NCBI GenBank assembly: GCA_043813895.1
Contig: JBDRKQ010000223.1
Span: forward strand, 1-30,527
Source of the DNA: CAZTAR01 sp043813895
GTDB taxonomy: Bacteria; Planctomycetota; Phycisphaerae; UBA1845; UTPLA1
Length of the DNA stretch: 30,527 nucleotides
Direction: 5' to 3'
Shown here in pieces: positions 8,242-20,635 of the stretch. The notes beneath the pieces are model-generated. The model had not been told where the DNA came from, ran no database searches, and saw only the letters and a list, made by a program, of their open reading frames with translations. The translations under genes and the position numbers were made by a program. Numbering within the stretch: the first letter of the stretch is position 1; each line of letters begins with the position of its first letter.

Positions 8242-9369
8242 ATGTCATATGAGGTCGAAGAAGCTGTTTCAATCAAGACGCGCATCCTCTGGTGCGCAAT
8301 GGTCGCGGTGCTGACGTGGGGCCTGTGGCCGGAATCGGGAGAAGGGGCGCCTCCTCCTGGCTATTACGATTCGGTCGACACGACAAGCGGCGCGGCACTC
8401 AGAGCGACGCTCCATGAGGTCATCGACGATCATACGCGGTTCCCGTACACATCTTCTTCCACGGACACGTGGAACATCCTGGAAGCGGCCCAGCAGGACC
8501 CAAGCGACTCGGGCAGTATCATTGACGTCTACCGCAATCGGAGCTTTACCAAGATCGGCGGCGGTGTCGGCCCGTACGACCGCGAGCATTCATGGCCCAA
8601 GTCCTACGGGTTTCCCGATGATTCTTCCGGAAACTATCCGTACACGGATTGCTATCAGCTTTTCCTGTGCGACAGCGGCTACAACGGCAGCAGAAGCAAC
8701 AAGCCATTCAGATCCTGCAGCGCCGCCTGCACGGAGAAGCCCACGGATCTCAACAACGGACAAGGCGGAGGCTCGGGTTCCTATCCAGGCAACTCGAATT
8801 GGACATCCGGCTCATACACGCAAGGAACCTGGGAAACGTGGATCGGCCGCCGGGGAGATATTGCCCGAGGTCAATTCTACCTTGACGTCCGCTACGAAGG
8901 CGGCAACCATGGCATCACCGGCGCCTGGGAGCCGAATCTGATTCTCACCGACAACGAAGCCCTGATCGATGCATCCAACACGGGCAACAACGAACACGTT
9001 GCCTACATGGGCATGTTGTCCGTCCTCCTCCAGTGGCACCTTGAAGACCCGGTCGATGACTGGGAACGCAATCGGAACGATGTCGTCTCGAATTATCAAG
9101 GCAACCGCAATCCCTTCATCGATCATCCCGAGTGGGTGGAGTGCATCTTCAACAACGACTGCGGTTGCGGGATGTTCGACGTGGTTGTTGGAAGTGGCGA
9201 TGTCAACGACGATGGATACGTCGATGGCCGTGACATCGGGCCGTTCGTCGAGGAGTTTCTCAATCCAACCGCACCGAGCCCGACTGCCTGCAGGGCCGAC
9301 ATGGATGCTCAGGGAGATGTGGACGTGGTGGATATTCCGCTGTTTGTCGACGCCCTGTCCGCTCCGTAG
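8242..9369 (+). CDS. Secreted endonuclease I family protein with dockerin-like C-terminus
   Basis: The 375-residue protein has an N-terminal hydrophobic export segment (about 13-29). The catalytic domain carries the endonuclease I hallmark DREHSWPKS (113-121), in which His 116 would be the general base, and RSNKPF (about 151-156), which matches the metal-binding Asn region of the Vvn/EndA/Bsn family. These are His-Me (beta-beta-alpha metal) nucleases that cut DNA or RNA non-specifically outside the cytoplasm. Many Cys residues (for example CYQLFLC and CSAAC) suggest disulfides. The C-terminus (about 319-372) holds two dockerin-like Ca-binding loops, GDVNDDGYVDGRDI and ADMDAQGDVDVVDI, separated by a short spacer. 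In planctomycetes such repeats are common on secreted proteins and may be for sorting or anchoring. A nutritional role in degrading extracellular DNA is inferred. Confidence 0.88.
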   Translation: MSYEVEEAVSIKTRILWCAMVAVLTWGLWPESGEGAPPPGYYDSVDTTSGAALRATLHEVIDDHTRFPYTSSSTDTWNILEAAQQDPSDSGSIIDVYRNRSFTKIGGGVGPYDREHSWPKSYGFPDDSSGNYPYTDCYQLFLCDSGYNGSRSNKPFRSCSAACTEKPTDLNNGQGGGSGSYPGNSNWTSGSYTQGTWETWIGRRGDIARGQFYLDVRYEGGNHGITGAWEPNLILTDNEALIDASNTGNNEHVAYMGMLSVLLQWHLEDPVDDWERNRNDVVSNYQGNRNPFIDHPEWVECIFNNDCGCGMFDVVVGSGDVNDDGYVDGRDIGPFVEEFLNPTAPSPTACRADMDAQGDVDVVDIPLFVDALSAP

Positions 9370-9616
9370 CCCACCGAGTCTTCCGCACGTGCTGGGATGG
9401 TCCGACGATCTCGATGGCGTGCTGTATCCAGCTTACGCGATTGTGTACAAGCTCCACCGCTGGCCTTTGATCTCCTGGCGATGGAGCTTCTTGGCCTTCA
9501 CGAGATCGCCGAGCGTGTTGTAGCACCCAGCCCCTCTGCCTTCGGCGCTGGTGGGGATTCTCCGAGCACGCAATCGGCACACTCGACCGAACGAACAGGC
9601 CGGAGCATGGCGAGGT

Positions 9617-10447
9617 TCAAGGCACCGTCGTGAAGTAGCGTAGTCGCAGTCCGACCGGATTGGGCGACCCCACGTCCACGACCTCGGGCTTCATCACATC
9701 AACGTGTGTATCGAAGTACAGCGCGTTGACTCCACCAGGATGGCGGCGCTCGCTGGGGATTCGCGGATACGTGCCGAACGGCAACTGCGAAGCGCGGAAC
9801 AGATCGTGCATCTGGAAAGAATCCGTGGGCAACGCCTCATGGGCCTCCGTCACATAGATGACGCCGCTGGGCGACTGCGAGAGTCGCGTCAGGCTGGCAA
9901 AAACCGTGCGATCGTCAAGGCCTTGTGGAGTGGGCGAATCGCCCGGAGGTCCGCCGTCATCGGGATTTGTGTACGGCCTCTCAAACCCGTTAACCACAAA
10001 GTCGAGTCGCTGCTCGATTTTCGGATAGTCTGGACATTGAAAGGCCTCTTCATCTCCGATGATCTTCATAAAGGCGTCTTCGGCCATGTTGTTGTAGAGC
10101 GAACCGACGATGTTGATGTTCCAGTAACCAAGACCGGGCAGAAGTGCCGCCGCGAAGTGCATCGAGTCCGATTCAGCCAGCGGAATCGCATCGTACGCTT
10201 CTTCGTACGTCATCATCGCCTGGCCCTGGAGCCGAAGACGAGATTGGCAATCGACGCCCCTGGCGGATTTCCGCGCACCTGACAACGCGGGAACGAGAAC
10301 GCCCAGCAACACCGCAATAATCCCAATAACCACCAGTAGTTCGAGAAGCGTAAACGCGATCCGTCGGTGGAGCGAGCCTGCGGCGAAGCGCCCGCGCCTC
10401 TCCATCCTCGGGCTGGGGCGGGAGCATGATTCGTTCAGATCAGGCAT
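9617..10447 (-). CDS. Prepilin-type N-terminal cleavage/methylation domain protein
   Basis: The leader is followed by the class III signal RRIA/FTLLELLVVIGIIAVLL, with Phe +1, Glu +5 and a hydrophobic helix. The residue before the cut is Ala, not the usual Gly. The rest resembles the large planctomycete family of pseudopilin-like proteins, including a cysteine near CPDYPKIEQ and a C-terminal RRHPGGVNALYFDTHVD motif. These are probably assembled or anchored by a type II secretion/type IV pilus-like machine; their substrate is unknown. I prefer the ATG at 10447, which has GGAA nearby. An in-frame ATG at 10483 would add 12 residues but has no ribosome site and lies only 10 bases from the hairpin pair at 10493-10563. 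It is convergent with the nuclease gene and downstream of the peptidase gene. Confidence 0.85.
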   Translation of the reverse strand: MPDLNESCSRPSPRMERRGRFAAGSLHRRIAFTLLELLVVIGIIAVLLGVLVPALSGARKSARGVDCQSRLRLQGQAMMTYEEAYDAIPLAESDSMHFAAALLPGLGYWNINIVGSLYNNMAEDAFMKIIGDEEAFQCPDYPKIEQRLDFVVNGFERPYTNPDDGGPPGDSPTPQGLDDRTVFASLTRLSQSPSGVIYVTEAHEALPTDSFQMHDLFRASQLPFGTYPRIPSERRHPGGVNALYFDTHVDVMKPEVVDVGSPNPVGLRLRYFTTVP

Positions 10448-10492
10448 CGGCTTTTTCCAAAGAGACTGCCGCCACAGGCTCATTGTAGTTTC

Positions 10493-10563
10493 GCAGGTCG
10501 GGTCCGCAGACCCGACACTCCTTCATCGCCGGTCCATGTGTCGGGTCTGTTGACCCGACCTAC
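10493..10563. repeat. Inverted pair of REP-like hairpins (BIME-like)
   Basis: Two hairpins with identical 8-base arms GTCGGGTC/GACCCGAC lie 23 bases apart. The left one (497-504 with 509-516, plus 10000) has loop CGCA and head GCAG on the plus strand. The right one (540-547 with 552-559, plus 10000) has loop TGTT and head GTAG on the minus strand. Opposed orientation is the arrangement called BIME in enterobacteria. The pair separates the peptidase stop codon from the pseudopilin start. No T run follows, so an ordinary intrinsic terminator is not indicated. Confidence 0.8.
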
Positions 10564-10582
10564 ATGGCTCTGTCAGCGAGCC

Positions 10583-12964
10583 TTACGCGGCCTTCTTCTG
10601 CCTGGGTTCGGGCTTCGGCGCGGGCGGCTCCTTGGTCTTGTCCTTGGTCTTGTCCTTCCTCTCAACGGACTTGGACTCGATGGGGACAGTGATTTCAAAC
10701 TTCAGGCCAATCTTGGCGATTCCCTCTTGCACATGGGACTCGGCGCTAATCACAATCGCATCGGGCCTGCCGTCATCGCCGGATGAGAGCTGCATCGCGG
10801 TTTCAAGTGCCAAGGGTAACTCCCCGCGGCGCATGTCGTCCATCGATTCTCGCCAAAGGCGCGCGGGCATCACGAGTTTGACAGCTTTGAACAAGCCGCC
10901 TTTGATCTCGACCGAAACTTCGGCAGCATCATCCAAATGCGGTAGGAACAGACTCAGCGTTTCCACGACTTGCCGAGTAACAGCCTCCTTATATTCCGTC
11001 TGCCGCTCAAGGCCCCCCCGCTCAACAACCGGTTCCTCAACCGCTCTTCGTTCATCCGCCTGCCCAGCGGCCTCTTTGCCGGGCTTGCCAAACACCACGT
11101 CCAGCTCCAACTCTTCCTCCCCACGCTTGACGGTAACAGTCGCCCCGTCACCTCGCTTGAATCGACCCAGTGCCGCGACAAGGTCACGCGTGGATTCGAT
11201 CGGCTTGTCTCCAACCCCGACGATGCGATCTCGACTTTTGATGCCGGCTCGGGATGCAGGCGAATCATCGGAAACACGGGCGACGAGCACTCCGGCGCCC
11301 TCCTCCGAGCCGACGAAAACACCGAGGACAACGCGATCAGGCCGTGCGTCTGGCTCCGAGTCGACAACAGCCGGTCGCCGTCTCTGCCGGCGTCCCCCGC
11401 GGCCCTTGCGTTCCACCTCTTTGAAGGACGGCCGTTCGTCGTCCGTGTCAATCTCGTCGATGCAGTCGGCGGCCAGCTTCGCGATCCGCATCGCACCGTC
11501 GGCGTTGATCAACTCCGTGTCGTCCTCCGCCTTGTGATACTGCTCGTGGATGCCGGTGAAGAAGAACAGGACAGGTATCCCGGCTCTGTAGAACGAGGCG
11601 TGGTCGGAGCCGCCGAAGAAGGTCGTGCCCCCGCTGATCTCCAGACCGTAGGGTTCGGCAAGACGATCGACCAAGCCCTCAAAGCCGGGCGAACTTCCGA
11701 GACCGTACACGTCGAGCCGGTCGTTCCTCAACCGTCCGACCATGTCGAAGTTCAGCATGGCGACACACTTTTCCAGATCGACCGTCGGATGCCGCACAAA
11801 GTGCCTGGAGCCGAAGAGACCGAGTTCTTCCGCCGTGAACGCGATCAGTAGGATCGAGCGATTCGGTCGTGCGCCCTGGGTGTACGCCTCAGCCATGGCC
11901 AGAACCATGGCCGTTCCGGATGCGTTATCGTCCGCACCGTTGCTGATGTGCTGCGAAGGGTCAAAGCCGGGTGAGCCCTTGTGGCGGATGCCCATGTGGT
12001 CGTAGTGCGCGCCGAGGACAATGATCTCGTCCGCGTTATCGCCAGTGCCGGGGATCAGCCCGACAACATTACGCGCAGGCGTATCGACAGGCTCGATGTT
12101 CACGCTGCCTCGGACGGAAACGCCTTCGAGCGGCGCGGATGCCGGCCCGCGTGAATCCTCGATTCTCTTCTGAATCGCGGCGACGTCGGACAAGCCGGCG
12201 GCCTTGAGCATTCTGTTCGCGGCACGCCGCGTCACGTGCATCATGGGAATGCCGTAGTCGGGTCTTTCGAATCCGCCCTGGCCGCCAGAATCGAAATCGA
12301 AGAGTGTGTCGCCCTCCTCCTCGCCAATGGGGTTTACAACGAGGGCAGCCGCAGCGCCCGCTCCCACGGCATTGGCCGCCTTGGCCTGAAAAACGGCATC
12401 CCGCCAGCCGAAGTCTTCGAATTCCGGCACGCCGCGGAGCAGCAGCACGACTCTGTCCTGCACGTCCAGGCCATCGTAGTCGTCGTACTCCAAGTCATCA
12501 TTCACGATGCCGTATCCGGCGAAGACGACTTCCCCGCCAAACTCGCCGGCGCCCGAAAACGGGAAGGGCGTGAAGTCCCTGCCGAGGCGCAGCCTCCGTC
12601 GGTTATTCCTGCCCTTGATGCCGATCGCAAGTCGCGTGTCGTCGCCGATGCGGCTCTGGAGCTTGAGCGAAAACTCCTGGAAGTAACTCCCGCCGTCGCC
12701 CGCCGGCTCGACGCCACACCGCTCGAAACCGGAGGCGATGTAGTCGGCGGCCTTGTCGATTCCGACCTGCCCGGTACCACGCCCTTCGAGTTCGTCGCTC
12801 GCAAGGTAGGCGATGTGCGCGAGATACGCTTCGGCGGAGAACAGTGCATCGTTGTTCGAATGTACCCCGCCGGCCGCGCGGCCGTCCGCGCCGATGGCGG
12901 GGAGCGCAAGGGCGGCCAAGAAGAAAACCACCGCCGTGCCTGAGAGTCGCAGCGTACGTTGCAT
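10583..12964 (-). CDS. Secreted M28 family zinc aminopeptidase with PA and PDZ domains
   Basis: This 793-residue protein has a signal peptide (about 1-26, ending in AIGADG). A PA-like insert (about 140-240) precedes the M28 catalytic domain (about 290-500). Expected co-catalytic zinc residues are present: His 320 in GAHYDH, Asp 345 in GADDNASG, Glu 379/380 in FTAEELGLFGS, Asp 407 in NFDMVG and His 477 in GIHEQYHK. A PDZ domain follows at about 550-640 (DDSPASRAGIKSRDRI). The final 150 residues are charged and Lys/Pro-rich, ending in KKDK/KEPP-type sequence. M28 enzymes release N-terminal residues from peptides, so an exported peptide-scavenging role is likely. The start has GGAG 8-9 bases upstream and an extended -10 promoter about 100 bases upstream. 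All metal ligands look intact. Confidence 0.92.
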   Translation of the reverse strand: MQRTLRLSGTAVVFFLAALALPAIGADGRAAGGVHSNNDALFSAEAYLAHIAYLASDELEGRGTGQVGIDKAADYIASGFERCGVEPAGDGGSYFQEFSLKLQSRIGDDTRLAIGIKGRNNRRRLRLGRDFTPFPFSGAGEFGGEVVFAGYGIVNDDLEYDDYDGLDVQDRVVLLLRGVPEFEDFGWRDAVFQAKAANAVGAGAAAALVVNPIGEEEGDTLFDFDSGGQGGFERPDYGIPMMHVTRRAANRMLKAAGLSDVAAIQKRIEDSRGPASAPLEGVSVRGSVNIEPVDTPARNVVGLIPGTGDNADEIIVLGAHYDHMGIRHKGSPGFDPSQHISNGADDNASGTAMVLAMAEAYTQGARPNRSILLIAFTAEELGLFGSRHFVRHPTVDLEKCVAMLNFDMVGRLRNDRLDVYGLGSSPGFEGLVDRLAEPYGLEISGGTTFFGGSDHASFYRAGIPVLFFFTGIHEQYHKAEDDTELINADGAMRIAKLAADCIDEIDTDDERPSFKEVERKGRGGRRQRRRPAVVDSEPDARPDRVVLGVFVGSEEGAGVLVARVSDDSPASRAGIKSRDRIVGVGDKPIESTRDLVAALGRFKRGDGATVTVKRGEEELELDVVFGKPGKEAAGQADERRAVEEPVVERGGLERQTEYKEAVTRQVVETLSLFLPHLDDAAEVSVEIKGGLFKAVKLVMPARLWRESMDDMRRGELPLALETAMQLSSGDDGRPDAIVISAESHVQEGIAKIGLKFEITVPIESKSVERKDKTKDKTKEPPAPKPEPRQKKAA

Positions 12965-13440
12965 CCGGAGGCTCCAAGTGTCGTTTGTGAAAGGTGTGCC
13001 GTGCTCGCAGGAAGTCTTCCGTCGGTCCGAGAGACCGGCGACAACACACCTCGCCCGCCGATTCGCATTATAGCAAACCCCCGCGTTGAAGGGAATGTCG
13101 CGACTGTGTCAATCGAGATGCACTCGCAGCGGGTGTGCTTCAATCACCCCGATGATCCGGTGGACCACGGGCAGTGCCCCGAGACTGGAGCCGCCCGTCG
13201 ACAACGCGGCCTCAGCCTTCGCCGCAGGTCGATGCAAAGGCGCCTGCGGCTGCGACGCGGAGATCGTCGATTGAAGCCCACAGGCTGGCCAACGAAGCTG
13301 AATATCGGCCGCAATATCGGAGAAGGCCTGTGCTGCGCCAACGGCGCGCCGACCAGCATTCAGCCCGCATGGGACACTGCTCGACAGAAGTCACCGCGAG
13401 CACCCTGCTGCTGGGTCGCGACCGGCACAAGACGAGATCA
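12965..13440. other. Intergenic region between peptidase and TonB receptor genes
   Basis: The 476 bases carry the peptidase promoter near 13067-13075. The rest (about 13100-13440) has open frames on both strands, but none has a ribosome site, a recognisable domain or consistent coding character. I see no gene or repeat that I can support here. A decayed gene is possible but not demonstrable by eye. Confidence 0.4.
13067..13075 (-). promoter_or_regulatory. Extended -10 promoter of the M28 peptidase gene
   Basis: On the minus strand the sequence reads TGCTATAAT, a perfect extended -10 (TGnTATAAT). The -35 position 17 bases upstream holds only a weak TTCCCT, as expected for an extended -10 promoter. 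Transcription would start near 13060, about 95 bases before the ATG at 12964. Confidence 0.55.
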
Positions 13441-15552
13441 TTAGAGCGCCAAGCGGAATTCCGCGAAAACCATCCGCGGCACCTCTGCATTATTGAGAAA
13501 GAGAGTACCGCCTTCAAAATGGCCGCCATCGAGCAGATTGCGAACCCCAACGGCGATCGAGGCTTGGTCGTCCCACAACTCGTATTCGGCGCGCAAATCC
13601 AAACGCATATAGGGATCGATTCGGCTTGGCATGAAAGGAAACGACGGATTCGGCGCCTTCGTAGAATCAACGTAGTAGAGATGGCTCGACAAATGGAGAT
13701 CATCAGTGGCGCTGTAACGGGCCCCCACCATCGCCTTGTGCTTCGGGGGCACCATCACATCTGTCTCATGAAAGGCCTCGGACGATTGCCAGTCCAGCCA
13801 CTGAACGGTGTAGTTGCCCAGCAGCGTGAACTCCTTGTTGACCTTGTATCGGGCGTCAAGCTCCACACCATACATCGAAACGCTGGCGCGATCGCTAACC
13901 GTATACGTCAGCAAACCCGGCGGGCCCAACCCCGGCACCAGCGGCGTAAAGTGCTCGTATTCGTGCCAAAACCAGTTGAACGTCGTGTCGAGGCGATCAA
14001 AGAACCTGCCTCGATAGCCGAATTCGTAAGCCAGCAGCGTCAGCGCTTGCATCTCCCTGTCCCCCTGCACCCGCGCAAGCCCGTTCAAGAGCGGAATGTC
14101 GAGATATCGCATGGCTGCCGGGGGCATCTGGAAAGCGCGCGACACCGCGCCGTAGATAGCCGAACTGTTGGTGAGTGCATACGAAAGCGCGGCCCGCGCG
14201 CTCGGTTGGAAGCCGCCGTAGAACTCGTAGTCGATACGGGCGCCGAGATCAAGCGTCCACTTGGGTGCAAACCGCCACTGGTCCTGAACGTACAACCCGA
14301 GGATGGCTGTGCTGACGAAGTCCTCCGTCAGCAAAAACGGATCGGAATTGGACGCGTCGAGCAGATCGACGCGACTGTCGATACCCCAGCTTACCGTGTG
14401 TTGATCGGTGGGCGCGAACGTGTGACCGAATTGAAGAGCGAGTTGCTGGTATCTGTAGTCGATGGCGCGGAGACCCGCCGAGAGCTGGAAATCGTTGACA
14501 TATCCGGTCAGCTCCCAGCGATTATCGTCCGTGACTTCGTGCGACCATTTTCCGAAAAGGTAGGACGCCTGCGAGCCGGAATTGTGCCTCACGTCCATCC
14601 CGGCCAACGGCGTCGGCGCATACGCCCCATCGACGAGTCCGCTCCCCGCCGAAACAGTCAGGCTGTCTTTCGGGCTCCAGTCATAGATGGCGTGCAGGCT
14701 CATGCGCCCGCCCTTGTACTCGTCATCCAGACTGCGCAGGATCGAACCGCCCCCCTTGAATCCATCGCTGGCCTCGTACTCGCCTGACACCCGCATCCTG
14801 AGGTCGCCGTCCTTGAATGCGTAGCCCGTGTGTGTCTTGTAATAGCCCCGCGATCCGCCACCCGCTGTGAACTTGAGGCCAAGCTGGTCCGCCGGATCTT
14901 TCGTGATGATATTGATCACGCCATCCACCGCGTTTGCGCCCCACGTCACACCGCCGGGCCCTCGAATGACCTCGATCCGCTCGATGTCCTCCAGTTGAAA
15001 CGGCCAACTGCCCCACAACGTCCCGCCGAACAGCGAATCGAAGACCTGTCGACCGTCCACTAGCACTAGAACTGTTCGGCTCACCAGGCCGTGAAGACCC
15101 CGAACAGAGACGGCGGCCGCGCCCGAGCCGAGGTCCGACACATCCACACCCGGCACGAGCCGCAGCGCATCGGGAATCGACCGAGCGCCGGACAAGCGGA
15201 TGTCTTCAGCGGTGATGACGCTCACGGCATGAGGCACCATCGTGATCTTCTGCTCACGCCGCGCAGCAGTCACAACCACGGGCACTTCAAGCTCAAACAG
15301 CTCAACGTCCTCGTCAACCAGCGCGTGCGCATCCAAGGAGACGACGGCCTTATCCACCGGCTCCTCTTCTCCTATCTCCTGCGCCGGCGCGCGTCCGGCA
15401 AAGGTCAGCAGGAGTGCGAGGCCCATCACAAGACGCGAAAGACGCGCATGGCGGCATTCGCTTGTGCGTGCTGGTGTAATCCATGAAACGGCGACCGGCA
15501 ACGGTGGCCCGCAAGCAACACCCGCTCTTTGGGTATTCGGCGGTAGACTCAT
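13441..15552 (-). CDS. TonB-dependent outer-membrane receptor
   Basis: The 703-residue protein has a long N-terminus with a hydrophobic export segment at about 41-58 (ending RAPAQ). A plug domain occupies about 88-215 and starts near PVVVTAARREQK, with typical motifs SVITAEDIRLSG, DALRLVPGVDVS, SVRGLHG, VLVDGRQV and IERIEVIRGPGG. The rest is a beta-barrel ending in FAEFRLAL. Such receptors take up large or scarce ligands across the outer membrane with TonB energy; the plug resembles the vitamin B12/colicin/siderophore receptor group, but the ligand cannot be named. The start at 15552 is supported by GGAG 7 bases upstream and by the ATGA overlap with the stop of the solute-binding gene, so the two are translationally coupled. 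The roughly 40 residues before the hydrophobic segment are unusual for a signal peptide; an internal start near residue 43 is the alternative. Confidence 0.9.
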   Translation of the reverse strand: MSLPPNTQRAGVACGPPLPVAVSWITPARTSECRHARLSRLVMGLALLLTFAGRAPAQEIGEEEPVDKAVVSLDAHALVDEDVELFELEVPVVVTAARREQKITMVPHAVSVITAEDIRLSGARSIPDALRLVPGVDVSDLGSGAAAVSVRGLHGLVSRTVLVLVDGRQVFDSLFGGTLWGSWPFQLEDIERIEVIRGPGGVTWGANAVDGVINIITKDPADQLGLKFTAGGGSRGYYKTHTGYAFKDGDLRMRVSGEYEASDGFKGGGSILRSLDDEYKGGRMSLHAIYDWSPKDSLTVSAGSGLVDGAYAPTPLAGMDVRHNSGSQASYLFGKWSHEVTDDNRWELTGYVNDFQLSAGLRAIDYRYQQLALQFGHTFAPTDQHTVSWGIDSRVDLLDASNSDPFLLTEDFVSTAILGLYVQDQWRFAPKWTLDLGARIDYEFYGGFQPSARAALSYALTNSSAIYGAVSRAFQMPPAAMRYLDIPLLNGLARVQGDREMQALTLLAYEFGYRGRFFDRLDTTFNWFWHEYEHFTPLVPGLGPPGLLTYTVSDRASVSMYGVELDARYKVNKEFTLLGNYTVQWLDWQSSEAFHETDVMVPPKHKAMVGARYSATDDLHLSSHLYYVDSTKAPNPSFPFMPSRIDPYMRLDLRAEYELWDDQASIAVGVRNLLDGGHFEGGTLFLNNAEVPRMVFAEFRLAL

Positions 15553-16547
15553 GGTTTCGCTCCGAAACGAACAGTCTTCTCATCAACCGCTTTATTGCTG
15601 AGCGGCACGCCGATCATCTCCGCGGTGCGCGCATTCACAGCGCTTGTGACCTGACGGGGGTATTGAACGCCAAGCTTGTTCGGGGCCGTCCCGTCAATCA
15701 CCTTCTGAACCAATTCCGCAGCCTGCCGCCCGACGGCTTCGGTCTGTGGATAAAGACCGGCGAATGCACCGGCCCTGACGATGCTGGCTGAAAACGCCCA
15801 TACGGGCTGCTTCTCGCGAATGCCCCAAACCAGCAGGCGCTCGACCGTGGCCGAGTTGTAAACCTTCGCATCCAGCGTCATTAGGACGCCGTTGGGGTGT
15901 TCGCGGTTGAGCGTGTCAAGTGCCTGTAGAAAGTCGTCCTTTCCGACATCGACAATAGAGAGCATGACGTTGCGCTTTCCGGCAGCGCGTCCAATCGCCT
16001 CGACGGTCCGCTTGGTCCGGACGCTGCCCAGCACTCCGATGCGCTTGGAATGAGGAACGAGCCGGATAATCCAGTCAATCCAGTCTTCCGGGGAAACATC
16101 TGCCGCGACACCCGCCACGCGGACTCGGTCGGGATTATCCTTAGCCATGAAGGAGGCATCGAGCGCATTGTGGACCATGAAGAAGACAACAGGAGTCTTC
16201 TGGACCGTCTCAAGCGCGAGAACTGTAATGTTCGCGCCGGAGGTCGCGATGACGGTGGGCCGTGCTTCCACAAGCCGTTTCAGAGCCTCCGCGTGGGCAG
16301 GCTCGTCCGCGGCCTTGGGCAACTCAATAAGGACGCATCTGAGACCCTTCTGCTCCAGGGTCTCCTGCAGGACGCACGCGGCCTCACGATAACTGCTGTA
16401 GGGGCCGACCAGGATTGCGACGCAGGCCTGGTCGTTGGCCGCGACTTGCGCCGAGGTCGCCATCCCTGTCGACGAACAGAACGCAACAGCGCAGAGCGCA
16501 GCGCAGATCGATCTGGCCACCATCCTGCACAGAAGCGACGTAATCAA
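15549..16547 (-). CDS. ABC-type substrate-binding protein (ABC_sub_bind family), no transporter genes nearby
   Basis: The protein has the two-lobed periplasmic-binding fold of PF04392 (ABC_sub_bind, related to TrpX-like proteins). Segments include VAILVGPYSSYREA, RPTVIATSGANITVLA, TPVVFFMVHN and YPQTEAVGRQAAELVQKVIDG. A hydrophobic export segment lies near the N-terminus (ICAALCAVAFCSSTGMATSA). I chose the TTG at 16547 because GAGG lies 8 bases before it. An ATG at 16523 has no spaced ribosome site, and an ATG at 16628 falls at the predicted transcription start. No ABC permease or ATPase gene adjoins; instead the gene overlaps the TonB receptor gene and is divergent from a sensor kinase. It may therefore deliver or present a ligand to the kinase, or pass it to a transporter encoded elsewhere. 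The ligand is unknown. Confidence 0.85.
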   Translation of the reverse strand: MITSLLCRMVARSICAALCAVAFCSSTGMATSAQVAANDQACVAILVGPYSSYREAACVLQETLEQKGLRCVLIELPKAADEPAHAEALKRLVEARPTVIATSGANITVLALETVQKTPVVFFMVHNALDASFMAKDNPDRVRVAGVAADVSPEDWIDWIIRLVPHSKRIGVLGSVRTKRTVEAIGRAAGKRNVMLSIVDVGKDDFLQALDTLNREHPNGVLMTLDAKVYNSATVERLLVWGIREKQPVWAFSASIVRAGAFAGLYPQTEAVGRQAAELVQKVIDGTAPNKLGVQYPRQVTSAVNARTAEMIGVPLSNKAVDEKTVRFGAKP

Positions 16548-16633
16548 AGTTGCTGCCTCGGCGGTGCGGAGAACTCCAAGACGGGCGACACGCGTGACCG
16601 CGATGCAACCTCGGCTATCTGATCCCATTCGCC

Positions 16634-16661
16634 ATTATCGGCCCAATCGACATGATGTCTA
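16634..16661 (-). promoter_or_regulatory. Putative promoter of the solute-binding/TonB receptor operon
   Basis: On the minus strand TAGACA (16661-16656) and GATAAT (16639-16634) are 16 bases apart, each one mismatch from consensus. The predicted transcription start is near 16627, about 80 bases before the TTG chosen as start of the binding protein. The 374 bases between the two divergent operons (16548-16921) contain no gene. Confidence 0.5.
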
Positions 16662-16921
16662 GCCCCTTATTGCCCAGAGATTCCGACATAACTGGCGCGA
16701 TCATGCCAGCCTAACTTCCCCAGCCACCTGTTGGGTGAGTTTCTCGGCCCTCCTCTGTTTTTCCCCGCGAAGGACAGCCAACGCGACTGCTCTGCCTGAC
16801 CGATTCAAGCACATGGTGAGGGCGTGAGCCGTGGTGATGCCGCGTTGACCGTCGAAAGCCCGTCACCTTCTCGACCACTGGTGGGGCGCGCCCCGAGCAC
16901 GCCCCCGAGAGGCGGATAGTA

Positions 16922-20626
<3,705 letters not shown>

Positions 20627-20635
20627 CACCTGATC

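Noticed and set aside
8184..9602. Direct repeats CGCCCGAACGAACAAGCCG and CGACCGAACGAACAGGCCG flanking the nuclease gene, as marks of gene insertion
   Set aside because: Two mismatches in 19 bases are expected about once or more by chance in a 30 kb window, and no other sign of mobility surrounds the gene.
9370..9616. Minus-strand peptide ending GQRWSLYTIA as a gene remnant
   Set aside because: The frame is short, without start or ribosome site, and I do not recognise a family; it may be chance.
10493..10563. Intrinsic terminator between the peptidase and pseudopilin genes
   Set aside because: The hairpins are stable but lack a following T run, and the paired inverted organisation and shared arms fit a repeat element better. 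Some effect on transcription is still possible.
13174..14787. Open frame of 537 codons on the plus strand
   Set aside because: It is the shadow of the TonB receptor gene, whose minus-strand translation has clear plug and barrel motifs.
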